From the NCBI GenBank assembly GCA_024704765.1, contig JAKMXF010000144.1:248001-312000 (forward strand): a stretch of 64,000 nucleotides of DNA. The letters are read 5' to 3'. The position numbers and the translations under genes were made by a program. This document shows, one piece after another, positions 1 through 9,678 of the stretch; position 1 is the stretch's first letter; the number at the start of each line of letters is the position of its first letter. The DNA is from Oopsacas minuta (taxonomy: Eukaryota > Porifera > Hexactinellida > Lyssacinosida > Leucopsacidae). The notes below the pieces were generated by a model. That model did no database searches, was not told the origin of the DNA, and saw only the letters and a program-made list of their open reading frames with translations.

Positions 1-289
1 ATTCTCTCATTCACTAACAACTCACTACCTGCACCGAAACCAAAGCCTTTAAAAGTGGGTATTCATACCTTTCTAACGCCCCATTAATTGTACTTTGATA
101 GGAGGGTACTCTGACTTACATTTTTTGCAATTTTGATTATATAAACGGACTTATAGTTTTCGAGATATGGCCACATGCAAAGTGGTTGTGCCACAATTTG
201 TAATTGAGTTTTAGAGTTATCAAAAAATAACACAGCTAAAAATAAATGGTGACAACCTGTATTATTAATATTTCAAATTATCTTAACAG
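1..289. other. Window edge: intron or upstream sequence of a partial gene
   Basis: There is no convincing coding sequence here. The stretch ends in a good splice acceptor (TTAACAG, 283-289), so it is probably the last intron of the gene whose final exon follows. Bases about 103-200 resemble 61624-61715, which marks a dispersed repeat. Confidence 0.55.
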
Positions 290-475
290 ACAGAAGAGAA
301 GAGTTTGAGAAGTCAAATGAATGAAGCTCTAACTTTCGCAGAGAGGACTTCTAGTGGATATTACGTTGGCAACGCTTCTCCTTACGGGAATTTACTAATC
401 CCTGCTATTCCTAGATTAAACCCCCCTAAAGATAACTCATTTAGAGAGACCAGACTACCCAGAGACAGTATTTGA
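290..475 (+). CDS. Partial gene, last exon only (unidentified)
   Basis: This is a 62-codon open stretch directly after a splice acceptor and ending in TGA at 473-475. The reading runs in phase 0 and gives a hydrophilic peptide that starts TEEKSLRSQMNEALTF and ends ETRLPRDSI. It looks like the C-terminal tail of a protein whose earlier exons lie left of the window. I do not recognise the family. The first part could be the end of a helix, and the tail is rich in proline and asparagine. It could be a chance open frame, but the clean acceptor and full-length open frame argue for a real exon. Confidence 0.5.
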   Translation, partial: TEEKSLRSQMNEALTFAERTSSGYYVGNASPYGNLLIPAIPRLNPPKDNSFRETRLPRDSI

Positions 476-648
476 TTGTTTTGTTATAATAATCAGAGGG
501 GGATATAATTAAGAGATAATGAGGAATATTAATATATATTCGGAAATTCCATTGACCCGGTTTTGACACCAGGATAGTTTATTATTTGGAATGTGATGTA
601 TGACTTAGAATTCTCTCCTATTTATACTGATTGTAGTGTTGAGATTGA

Positions 649-3600
649 ATGGAGGGGTCAGTAGACCAATCCGTGAAAGAACTACAGACATTAGTCACTA
701 CATTATCCCAGGAAAACCTGACTCTATCAGATGATAACAAACTACAAGACATAGGGGATAGACTGCTGAGCCTTCTGGAGACATTCCCGCGACACACCGA
801 CACATCTCAGTTGAAAGGACACATGTCTTCTATCCACACAGCAGCTGTAACCCTCTGGAATGTGGCAGTGGCATTCCGAGCCTCCGGAAATGTGAGTTAT
901 AAATAGAAACAAAATTATGTATTATTAATTCTTACTATTAATAGACACGTAAATCGTTTGTTGCTCAACTCCGTCACGTCTCACTGGGTCTTGTCCTACT
1001 TTCAGAACCTCTCTCACCTCCCATATCACACTTCAAAAAGGTGTTAGCTATGTCCCTCAAGACTGCCAGGGCCTGGATAGACGCAGACAACTATGTTATG
1101 GCAGATGCAGCAATAGTACACGGATGGGAACAGACAGAAAGACTGCTGAAAGGTGTTGGAGGGGACCCAGAAGGGTTTGCTATTGTATCAGCTTCTAAAG
1201 TGAGTTTGAGATATTTATTTTTATGTTGATTGTGTCGCTTCACTCAAAGGTGGATACAAATCAAGGATACATTTATAGTGGTGGGCACACCATGGATGGT
1301 AATAAGGTAGCAATCATATCTTTAATTCAATTGACTCAAATAGTGATCACCGATCCAATTTCATAATTGAATGGATAACCGTATGGTATGTGAACTTTAC
1401 ACTGAGCTAATACACATGGCAGGAGGTTAGTTCTAATAGAAACCATTTGAACGATAAAATATAGGAAAAACGTTTCAATCCATAGGAAATTATAGATAAT
1501 TATAGACGAATTGTCAAGTAACTCTACAAGAAATTATCTCTAAGAACATATAGCTAGTTATTAGCCATGTAACACTATCGTATAATAGTCTGTAACTACC
1601 AGTATAAATACCATGAGACAATATTATTGTAATATAATACAATTTGCATATAAGCAATGGAGAAACTGATACAATTATTGGAGAGAGAGGATAATAGAAC
1701 TTGTGCCGATTGCAAAGCACAGGACCCCCTGTGGTGTAATTTGTGTGTTGGCGCGTTTATTTGCGAGGAATGTGTCCGAATTCATCAGAGCATATTTGAA
1801 ATTAACGAAAGGATTATTAAAATCCAAGATTATAACTGGTCAAAGACGGAGATCGATAGTTTGGATGGAAATGGGAAAATTAATCAAGAATTAGAGAAAT
1901 ACGTGCCGTCCTATTTTTCCCGTCCTACTCCTGGTCAGGAGAGGGTCTATGAAGAGATATATACGCGTGCTAAGTATGTAGATAAACTGTTCACGTCTCT
2001 GACAATTCAGAAAATATTTCCATCAACAAATGGCCTGAAAGCTGGGAACCTTCTCTACATACAAACCTCCTCCCAAGATGGTTCTGTAATTTGGTATCCA
2101 AGATATTTAACACTTGAAGAGCGAGAGGTGAATGTCTATGAATCCAGGAGTTCACTTGAACCTATCTTAAATATGAAATTAGACGATTTAGTGGTTAAAA
2201 TGGAAGAGGAGAAAGGGACTATATCGAAAGCCCTGGCTTTCATACACTTCTATCAAAAATCAACTTGTCCAAATACTTACTACTTCCTCACAGACCCCAA
2301 GGGGACCATAGATTGGTATTATGCATTCCAATACGCCCAATCTAACTTCCAAAGGAGGAGCAGAGTAGAGAGGAATCGTTTCGCAGCCTCAATGACATTA
2401 AATATGAGTGGCTATATCCATAAAACAGGGAGTAAGATACAGGATAAGTGGAGGAGGAGGTGGTTTGTTGTTCGTGACATAACTGTTTGCTATTATAAGA
2501 ACAAAGACAGCAAGAAGCCACGTGGCATATTCACACTTTGTGGCAATACTCGAGTGGCTAAAATTGAAAGTGGTCCTCTCTACCACACACACAAGCCCCC
2601 GACACCAAACACCTTTCTAATAACAACACCGGACCGGATCTACCGGATGTGCGCGGAGAGTACAAAGGACCGAGAGGACTGGTTGAAATTATTCGAGAAT
2701 ATTCTATACTTAAAATACATTGCATAGCTCGGTTAATTCAATTAAGCAATTATGATGTAAGCTGCTGGCATTCTTTGAATGTTAATTGAGTCTTTGTTTT
2801 GTGTAATTTTAAAGGTAAACAATTATTTGTTAATTGCAACGTAAAATCATTTCCTTATAAGGACATTAGTTTTTGGGTCCAATTGTCTCGAAATTTGGAC
2901 TCTTATTGTCCATTTTTGAACCCTTTGGTACTGGTGGACAATTAAGTGACACATACTGTACGAATTATGAATATCAAAAGTGAATATTTCACACTTTTCT
3001 AAGTTTGAAAGTGCAGTCTGTTCTCTTATAATAATGATTATAAAGTGCGTAATAGAGACAATATGAAACTGCTAATTTCGAAGTAACATATTCAGTTTCC
3101 AATCACACCACCTCTCTCATTCATATGGTTATATGTTTTATATCAAACATTCCTACGTCATCATTATGTAGTCACAATAAATGGTTGCTTACAAAACACT
3201 TTGCTTATTGCAATTTTTGTTTCAAAATGTGACATTGACATCGTATATTATTCAGAAATATTGCTTAAAATAGAATTCATCATTTCTATTTCAAGTAATA
3301 TGATGTAGATATGCTAACGTCTATCTATCGAGCTTACTAATAGGATTTTTCTAATAAGCAGGCTAGTTTGCTGGTCAGAAAAACTTAAAAGTTGACAACA
3401 GGACCGGGCACTATGCTTTCCCTAAACTTGAGTACATATATTATCTAATTTTTGATGATTACTCGATGAAATATGATTTCGGAAGGCCTCTTGGAGCGTG
3501 AGGCTCAGACCAAACAGCGTTCCTGCCCCCCCCTGCCCCTCTCAGAGGGCCATGTGTAGCAATACACATCCTATATTTGTCGAATTGTGTGAATTTTCGT

Positions 3601-6338
3601 CCAATTCTTTCAAATGTCCGAGTCACACCCCAATTACCCCTGGATTGTATGCACATATGAAATTGTGAATTTATATCCGCTGTCTGTATAATGAATAACA
3701 TCTGTTAAAGCTTTATTTTGATAGGTCCGTCTGTTGGCTTGTAAATCCGAGGCTTGGCTAGGACTATCTGAGCAAGAGAGAGCTCTTGACTGTATCGGAC
3801 AAGCTAAACAACTCCTCCCCCACGTGTCTCAGTCGGAGAGGGCGTGGGTAGCAGTCCTCTGCTACAATCTAGGCCTAGACCTCTACCACCAGGGAGCAGC
3901 TACACAATGCTTAAACTGGTTAAAAGAGAGTTATGAGATAGGAAGACAAGGAAACTGTATTGAAGCTACAAAACAAGCAAAAACATTGAGATTAATAACA
4001 ATAGCTTATTTAGAAGCAGACACTGCTGGAGAATGGATCAAGGCGCTAAACACTGTTGAGCTGTCCCTGACGGAGCATTTGCACCCCACGGGATTATTCT
4101 TGAAGCTACGTGTCCTTCTGAAGGGTAGAGAGGTGTCAAGCGGTCAGGAAGTACAGATTAGATCCTCACTCTTGGATTTGATTCGTTGTCCAGATTCTGA
4201 GATTGATCTATGTCTATCAGGTGTCAAAATAACAGCTGATACTCCTGGTCTATCAGAATTAGCTCTGAATTCTCTCTCAGCCATTAAAGAGCGACACAAT
4301 TCACCACATGACACCTCTAAATGTGTCCTCTTACAACTAGAACTGTTACTGAAATCAGATCGGATAGACGAGTCATTACAACTGTTGACTGGAACAGCTG
4401 ATCAGTTAGTGGAATCAGATGTTTGCAAACAGACTGTAATGGTGTTATGGGAGCATGCCACTAGGCTGGTGGAGACAGGGCGACACCATCAAGCTCTCCT
4501 CCTCTATGAGCACTGTCTAAACAGGTTCAAATCGTTTGTGTTTGTTTATTTTGTTGTTTATTTGTTGTTTTTACAGATACAGTGGGTGTGGATTAGGAGA
4601 GAGCAACCTAGCTAAATTACATAGGAATGTGGCATCGTGTCTCTTGGAATTGAGCAGATTTGAGGAGGCACAATCTGCCCTCCGATCAGCTGTTAGATAC
4701 GGGTCTGTTAATCCTTATACTCACTATATTGGGTATAAGCTAGCCTTGCTACAGAACAATAGCTCATTGGTCAGTTGTCTGCAATATATACATATATACA
4801 CGTTCTTTAGATGGTATCACGTATCTAGGCAGGAGAGCATTTATCTAATATGATATCTTCATATGATTCTAACTCTGTTAAATCAGCTGGTGAGGTGAGT
4901 ATCGAGGGATTACTGTCTCTGTCTGTCCAGGTGGCATTTGAGACCGGAAACAAACTTGTGGCCTGCTCCGCTTTAGAAGAATTGGTCCTATCACGCGGAC
5001 AGGTGTCCTCTAGTACCCTAAGCTCTCTCAGATGTCTCGTCAGACTCAAACTGACACTGATGGAGGGAATGAGTGAAGAGGATACGGCAGACATGAGAAG
5101 ACAAGTAGTTAAACTAATTAGCACAGCTTACAATCAGTTGATTAAGAGTAAATCAAATGAGGATACAGATCTATCACCAGAGGTTGGTAGTCATAGTTCT
5201 AGTGAATCTGAACTATGTTTAATTGGCCGTTCTTAGGTCGGTTGGTTCTCAAAGGTTGCTTGGAATTTAGCACTTCAATCACAAACGGATTATTCAACTA
5301 TGAAAGACTTATTTTCCCTTTCAATGAGACTGAACAAACTCTCAATCTTAGATCCTTCTAGTCAGTCTCGACAACGCTCGTGTCTGATCGGGGCCTCTGC
5401 AGCCGGCCTCAAATACCTCAAGGGTGTACTTGATGAGAGAGAGGTTAAATCAGTGACTGAGGAGGTGCTAAGCTTTGTGGAACAGGGAAAGCAGCTCTGT
5501 ACAGCTGATAGGTACGGACAGACGGATAGGAGTCTAGAGAGCTCTCTCGTATTCTTCCATTTATTTGAGATAGAAACTAAGCATAAATTAGGATATCAGA
5601 ACCTGAACAGCTGTTTGGAGGAAATAGCTCTGTTACCAACAGCTGATTCTAAAGTAATTTAATTATAACAATTCTTATAGAGAGATATCTTGTAGCCAGA
5701 AATTTGGTCTCTTCACCTCTTCCAATTAATCAAATTTTCACACCTTTTGTGAACCAAAATGATCGTAAACTGTCAGGGGTAATGTGGAGAACTATTGGCT
5801 ACCATTTTTGTGGCTGTAACATAATATTTCTGTTTAGATATTCGAAGCAATCGCTTCCATAACTTGTGAAGGGAGTTTACCATCTAAACGTCTGGCTGTT
5901 AAGTCGCTACAACTTGCCATAGAACGACACAATAGCTCAAATACCGACACAAATAAATTGGCACAGCTCCAACACTCCCTTATCACTCTCTTGCTATCTA
6001 ATGATATGTTAGTAGACAGTGCTGGTAGAGAGAATGCGTTTAAAACCTTCAAATTTATCCTGTCTAACCTGGATACCAGAGAGGCGAATGGAATGCAGAA
6101 GTATCCAGAAATAGATACAGTATGGTTGATGACTAAGGCCTGGAATTTGGGAATAATCCAGTTCAGCAAACAACTATTCGTTGAAGCAGAGAGATGGTGT
6201 GGATTGTCCTTAAAATTCCTGTATCAGCTCAGAGAAATGAAAAGTTGTTATGAGACACAAATGACAAATGTATATTCCGAAATTCTTACTAAGTTACCAG
6301 ATTCATGCGATGGAATGCTACAACAACCCGATCACTAG
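649..6338 (+). CDS. TEX11: TEX11/SPO22/ZIP4-like meiotic TPR protein
   Basis: The model has seven exons: 649-891, 945-1199, 3725-4524, 4577-4769, 4829-5182, 5237-5653 and 5838-6338. All junctions are GT/AG and in phase, giving about 920 residues, close to vertebrate TEX11 (about 940). Recognisable segments include VLCYNLGLDLYHQ, the WLKESYEIGRQ region, and GWFSKVAWNLALQ, which matches the WFRKTAWNLA region of the family. TEX11/Spo22/Zip4 proteins are TPR-like scaffolds of the meiotic synapsis-initiation (ZMM) machinery and promote crossover formation on chromosomes. The start at 649 is the first ATG in the first good exon, about 170 bp after the preceding gene. Intron 2 (1200-3724) is far longer than the others (about 50-185 bp) because it contains a complete ADAP-like gene. 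N-terminal exons 1-2 belong to TEX11, since their sequence (ALTLWNVAVAF-like, then KTARAWIDADNYVMAD) fits the family N-terminus. Confidence 0.85.
1657..2727 (+). CDS. ADAP1: ADAP/centaurin-alpha-like ArfGAP-PH-PH protein, nested in a TEX11 intron
   Basis: This is an uninterrupted 356-residue frame with the domain order of ADAP1/2: an ArfGAP zinc finger (about 5-115), PH1 (about 125-235) and PH2 (about 250-350). The zinc ligands C16, C19, C36 and C39 keep the C-x2-C-x16-C-x2-C spacing. Family marks include RPTPGQ, RAKY, RRRWFVV in PH2 and ITTPDR near the end. ADAP proteins bind PIP3/IP4 through their PH domains and act on Arf6 at the plasma membrane and cytoskeleton. The arginine that normally follows Ile-His after the second CxxC pair is glutamine here (IHQS instead of IHRN), so GAP activity is doubtful. 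The gene has no introns, lies entirely inside TEX11 intron 2 and reads in the same direction, so it may be a retrocopy. ATG 1657 is the first in frame and sits at the correct family N-terminus. Confidence 0.9.
   Translation: MEKLIQLLEREDNRTCADCKAQDPLWCNLCVGAFICEECVRIHQSIFEINERIIKIQDYNWSKTEIDSLDGNGKINQELEKYVPSYFSRPTPGQERVYEEIYTRAKYVDKLFTSLTIQKIFPSTNGLKAGNLLYIQTSSQDGSVIWYPRYLTLEEREVNVYESRSSLEPILNMKLDDLVVKMEEEKGTISKALAFIHFYQKSTCPNTYYFLTDPKGTIDWYYAFQYAQSNFQRRSRVERNRFAASMTLNMSGYIHKTGSKIQDKWRRRWFVVRDITVCYYKNKDSKKPRGIFTLCGNTRVAKIESGPLYHTHKPPTPNTFLITTPDRIYRMCAESTKDREDWLKLFENILYLKYIA
2728..3724. other. Remainder of TEX11 intron 2, no gene seen
   Basis: This is AT-rich sequence between the nested ADAP-like gene and TEX11 exon 3. 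An 80-codon frame on the minus strand (3459-3701) has no family resemblance and lies in locally G/C-rich repeat-like sequence. I see no other coding or RNA signal. Confidence 0.6.
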
Positions 6339-7214
6339 ACTCTTATGGTATATATTGATCTGTATTGTATTCTAAATCAGGTTATGCTATATGTATATTA
6401 ATGGAAGTGTCAGGTCCTTTCTCTCTGAGTTTTCACACTCTAAACTTGTTTATTCAGATATTTCTGACACATTTCTTCCGGTGGTTATAATCACGTATTG
6501 AGAGCTATTCTTAACATTAACGAATCCTTATTGTCATATGACAGGTTTCCTATACTATTTCTATGTAGCAGGTATCCGCTTATAATTGGGAATTCTTATA
6601 GCTTTAATCCTACCTTCCTTACAAGCCCTGTTTCTCATATATAAGACTGTAGATTGTAGTTTCATATGATAGTTTATACTACGTTCACGGACACGGGGCA
6701 TTTACCCAGGTTTTGCCAGATCACCACTGTCCATTATAATAACATTTTGGCCCGGGCTATGCAAATCCTGGGACCGCCTCTGATCAGGGGATCCGCTAAG
6801 TGAACACGGCCCCCCTATTATCTATGAAATACGGTAGACTCCGGTTGATAGAGTCACTTGTCCAGAAACAGAACCATACAAATAGTCTTAAATAACTCCA
6901 TTAATCGGGTCAAATTGTCCTGGTCCCTATGTGACCCTATTAAGTGGAATCTACCACTGTATCCTCAATATGTATCTCCTCTATTCTCCCTCTTGGGGCT
7001 GTTCCCCTAATCTAATTACGGTTATTAGTTGCTGATTGAGCATAGAATCCTTTGATTAAGAAACCATTCTATTCCTCACATTTCGAACTTAATCCGTTTG
7101 ACGTTTGTATTCAGATAGAATTTTTTCATATAAGCTCATTAACTAATATACTTTTCATATTTGATCAATTAGACCATCTTAATTGGCGCCTAACACCTGT
7201 ATCCTTTGTCCAAC
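6339..7214. other. Intergenic stretch with a terminal-inverted-repeat element
   Basis: No gene is visible. The stretch includes a short element with imperfect terminal repeats (6831-6960; see separate entry). The rest is AT-rich, unstructured sequence and probably holds the TEX11 3' end and the promoter of the next gene. Confidence 0.5.
6831..6960. repeat. Short TIR element (MITE-like)
   Basis: The left end reads ACGGTAGACTCCGG and the right end GGAATCTACCACTGT, so GGTAGA(C/T)TCC is present at both ends in opposite orientation over about 130 bp. The interior ATCGGGTCAAATTGTCCTGG recurs, inverted and diverged, near 19851-19890. No coding capacity is present. This suggests a non-autonomous DNA transposon relic. 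Confidence 0.5.
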
Positions 7215-8784
7215 ATGCTCCACTCTACATCTCTCCCCTCTGTCAAATATTGTGGTGATCCTATCCGTAAAGGTAGTCTCACTGAGTATGCATACTTTAT
7301 TTTCTGTAACTGTCTCCCTTCTCCGGCGGACAGGAGGCAAGAGGGGTCTCTTAAACTGTTACGTAAGAGGTTCCCTGAACTGTACGGTCTCATGTGTCAC
7401 GACCTGTCGGCATGCTTGACAGATAACATGTATATAACGGAACACAAACAGGTGTTTGGAATGTGTCATCTAGAGACTGCGTTAGAGCAGTATTGCTCCA
7501 GAAATGGATACGACAGTCTCCCTTACACGGCGGCGTCTAGTGCTATATCAGCTAATCTGCAAAGGACACAGTCTCTTGTGGTCAGGAGCGCGGAGGTAGC
7601 GCTTCAGGGCGAGGAAAGTATAGAAATTGGGCGGAAAAGATTGAGTAAAAGCGAGGAAATATCATCAACACCTGAAAACAAGAAAGAAGAGATTGAACTA
7701 ACCAATCAGTTTACAGAGTTAGATGTGCATATTGTTACTTCCAATTCCCAGACAGAATCGTTCCTAATGAGAGTAGAGAACAGTCCCAGCTCGGAGGATA
7801 CCCTGGACATATATAGCGTAGGACTGCTCAAAGAGAAGACCGCCCTCCCCAGGAACAAGGTGACGTCATTCGCACCCACTGTAATCTCATATGATGCTGA
7901 TATGAGCTCTGAACCGGACACATTTATATCATCAACACCTATTCATGAATATTGTAAGAAGAGAGCTAAACACTCAGACTCAAAAAGACCAAATACTAGC
8001 AAGAAGTTACCCATCGCTAAAGTGACGTCACTAAATATTGGGCCTGACTGTCATGGACCTGATAGAATATTCAAAGTAAGTCTCTGAAACTGATTATTAA
8101 CATATTTTCTGCATTCCTTTATACCCTATAGGTTGTCATGCTAGGTAACTCTGGAGTAGGAAAGTCTTCTCTTGTATCAGCTCTTGTCCTTGGCAACGCA
8201 AGGTATGCAATAGCTACTATTGGAGTTGACATGGTAGTTAAGACCTTTATGGTTCAGGGGATGAAGGTATCTCTTCAGATATGGGACACAGCTGGGGAGG
8301 AAAGGTTTCACTGTATGGCGCCTAGCTACATCAGGAAAGCAGATGCTGTTATACTAGTATATGATATATCTGATCACACCTCATTTGTGGACATTCCTTT
8401 GTACTGGTTACCATTTACACGGAGATACCTTAGTGGTAAGTTCCCATATAGAAATATTCCTATAGGATTTGTATTACAAATTTTATCACTTCAGGAGAAG
8501 CTGTTTCACTGCTACTACTCGGAAATAAAACAGACAAATCTAGTCAAAGGGTCATAACAGGAGAGGACGGGTATGTCCTATCACGTGACGCTAAGATGGT
8601 ATTCAGAGAGGTGTCATCTCGAGACTGTGACACCATTTCTAGTGTCTACCATTCCTTAGCTCAAACCCTCGTTGCTAAGGAGAATGAGGAATTGGATAAA
8701 TTTTCCCAACTCACTATAACCATGAGGAGAGCTCAGATTGCTATGCAATGTTCTCCTAAACATTCCAGAACCTGTATATGTTGA
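7215..8784 (+). CDS. Large Rab-like small GTPase with long N-terminal extension
   Basis: There are three exons in phase: 7215-8075, 8132-8435 and 8495-8784, 484 residues. The C-terminal half is a Rab GTPase fold with P-loop GNSGVGKSS, switch-I threonine in IATIGVD, WDTAGEERF and GNKTD. The G5 loop reads SSRDC rather than the usual SAK. The protein ends CIC, a CXC motif suited to geranylgeranylation, so membrane attachment is likely. The first 287 residues are not a recognised domain: a cysteine-containing segment (about 1-120), then a serine/acid-rich, probably disordered region. Large Rabs such as RASEF and Rab44 also carry long N-terminal extensions, but no EF hands are seen here, so that link is weak. 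The first ATG in the open exon (7215) is used; an extra 5' exon cannot be excluded. Confidence 0.75.
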
Positions 8785-8882
8785 TTTCACTGAGTTTTAT
8801 TGCTTATTTGTGTGTAAATTCACTTTCAATTCTGTCACTTTGTGTAAATTTATTTGTATATTCTTGATTAACAGATTATCTC

Positions 8883-8914
8883 TTTGTTTGTTTGTTTGTT
8901 TGTTTGTTTGTTTA
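8883..8914. repeat. (TTTG)n microsatellite
   Basis: A run of about eight TTTG units lies between the Rab-like and SPAG8-like genes. The same unit recurs at 10063-10083 (as CAAA), 12519-12563 and 51080-51111, always in non-coding DNA. Confidence 0.9.
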
Positions 8915-8933
8915 TTCTTAACACCTATTTAGA

Positions 8934-9476
8934 ATGGCAATCAACCAATATTCACTTAAGACGTTGCTAGGCAACTGGTCTGAGGAACAGGCATGTGTGC
9001 CGCTAGACAAAGATGAGGACATGCTTAAGGTACAGCGGACAGGCCATAAGGGAATCATGGGAGCAGACGACTCACCTTCTTATGAAACAACAAACATAAA
9101 CAATTTCACTTCTCCTAGCAAATCGGTTGACACGGTCGGTACTCGGACTAAACTGATGGAGCAACGGATGTATGAACACGCGGCTAAGCTTGTCGAAGAG
9201 ACAAGCAAACCTCCTAAGGTCGAGATAGACTACACCTCCACAACTAAGAAGGCCTTTACTCGGGAATTCGACAGCTCCCGTCCTCCACCTGTCTTAGAAC
9301 ATAACGTAAACACAGACAACGCAATAACTTACTGGTCAAGCTCAGCACATTCTGGTATCCATGGTGTGACTAATATAACAACTAACGATACTCCATTCAG
9401 GAAAAATACAGCATTCTCTACTCCGATAGAGGAGTCCCAAGACCGAGAGCTACCCCATGGAGACCAGCACAGATAG
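8934..9476 (+). CDS. SPAG8: SPAG8-like sperm/cilium protein
   Basis: This single open exon encodes 180 residues. The C-terminus (DTPFRKNTAFSTPIEE, preceded by ITYWSSSAHSGIHGVT) resembles the C-terminal region of sperm-associated antigen 8, as does the start (SLKTLLGNWSEEQA...LDK). In vertebrates SPAG8 is a sperm and axonemal microtubule-associated protein; here a role in flagella or cilia is inferred. The ATG at 8934 follows CTATTTAG, a good splice acceptor, so an untranslated first exon is possible. The gene is 149 bp downstream of the Rab-like stop. Resemblance is by eye over short blocks, so the name is tentative. Confidence 0.55.
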   Translation: MAINQYSLKTLLGNWSEEQACVPLDKDEDMLKVQRTGHKGIMGADDSPSYETTNINNFTSPSKSVDTVGTRTKLMEQRMYEHAAKLVEETSKPPKVEIDYTSTTKKAFTREFDSSRPPPVLEHNVNTDNAITYWSSSAHSGIHGVTNITTNDTPFRKNTAFSTPIEESQDRELPHGDQHR

Positions 9477-9678
9477 CACCCTCATATATTCCTATTTACA
9501 CGGACTAATATTATTATACCTATCAATCATTATTGGATTATCGTTAGTACCATGGGGACATGGATCCTGGCCTCTAGGGGGCAATTGGTCCAAATAATGG
9601 GTCTAACTATGTGACCTCTTAATCTCGTGTAACACCTCTATAAAGTATATTTAAGATAGTATTCGTTCTTCGATCAGT

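Noticed and set aside
3459-3701. 80-codon open frame on the minus strand in TEX11 intron 2
   Set aside because: It has no recognisable domain, lies in local repeat-like sequence and has no promoter or splice context.
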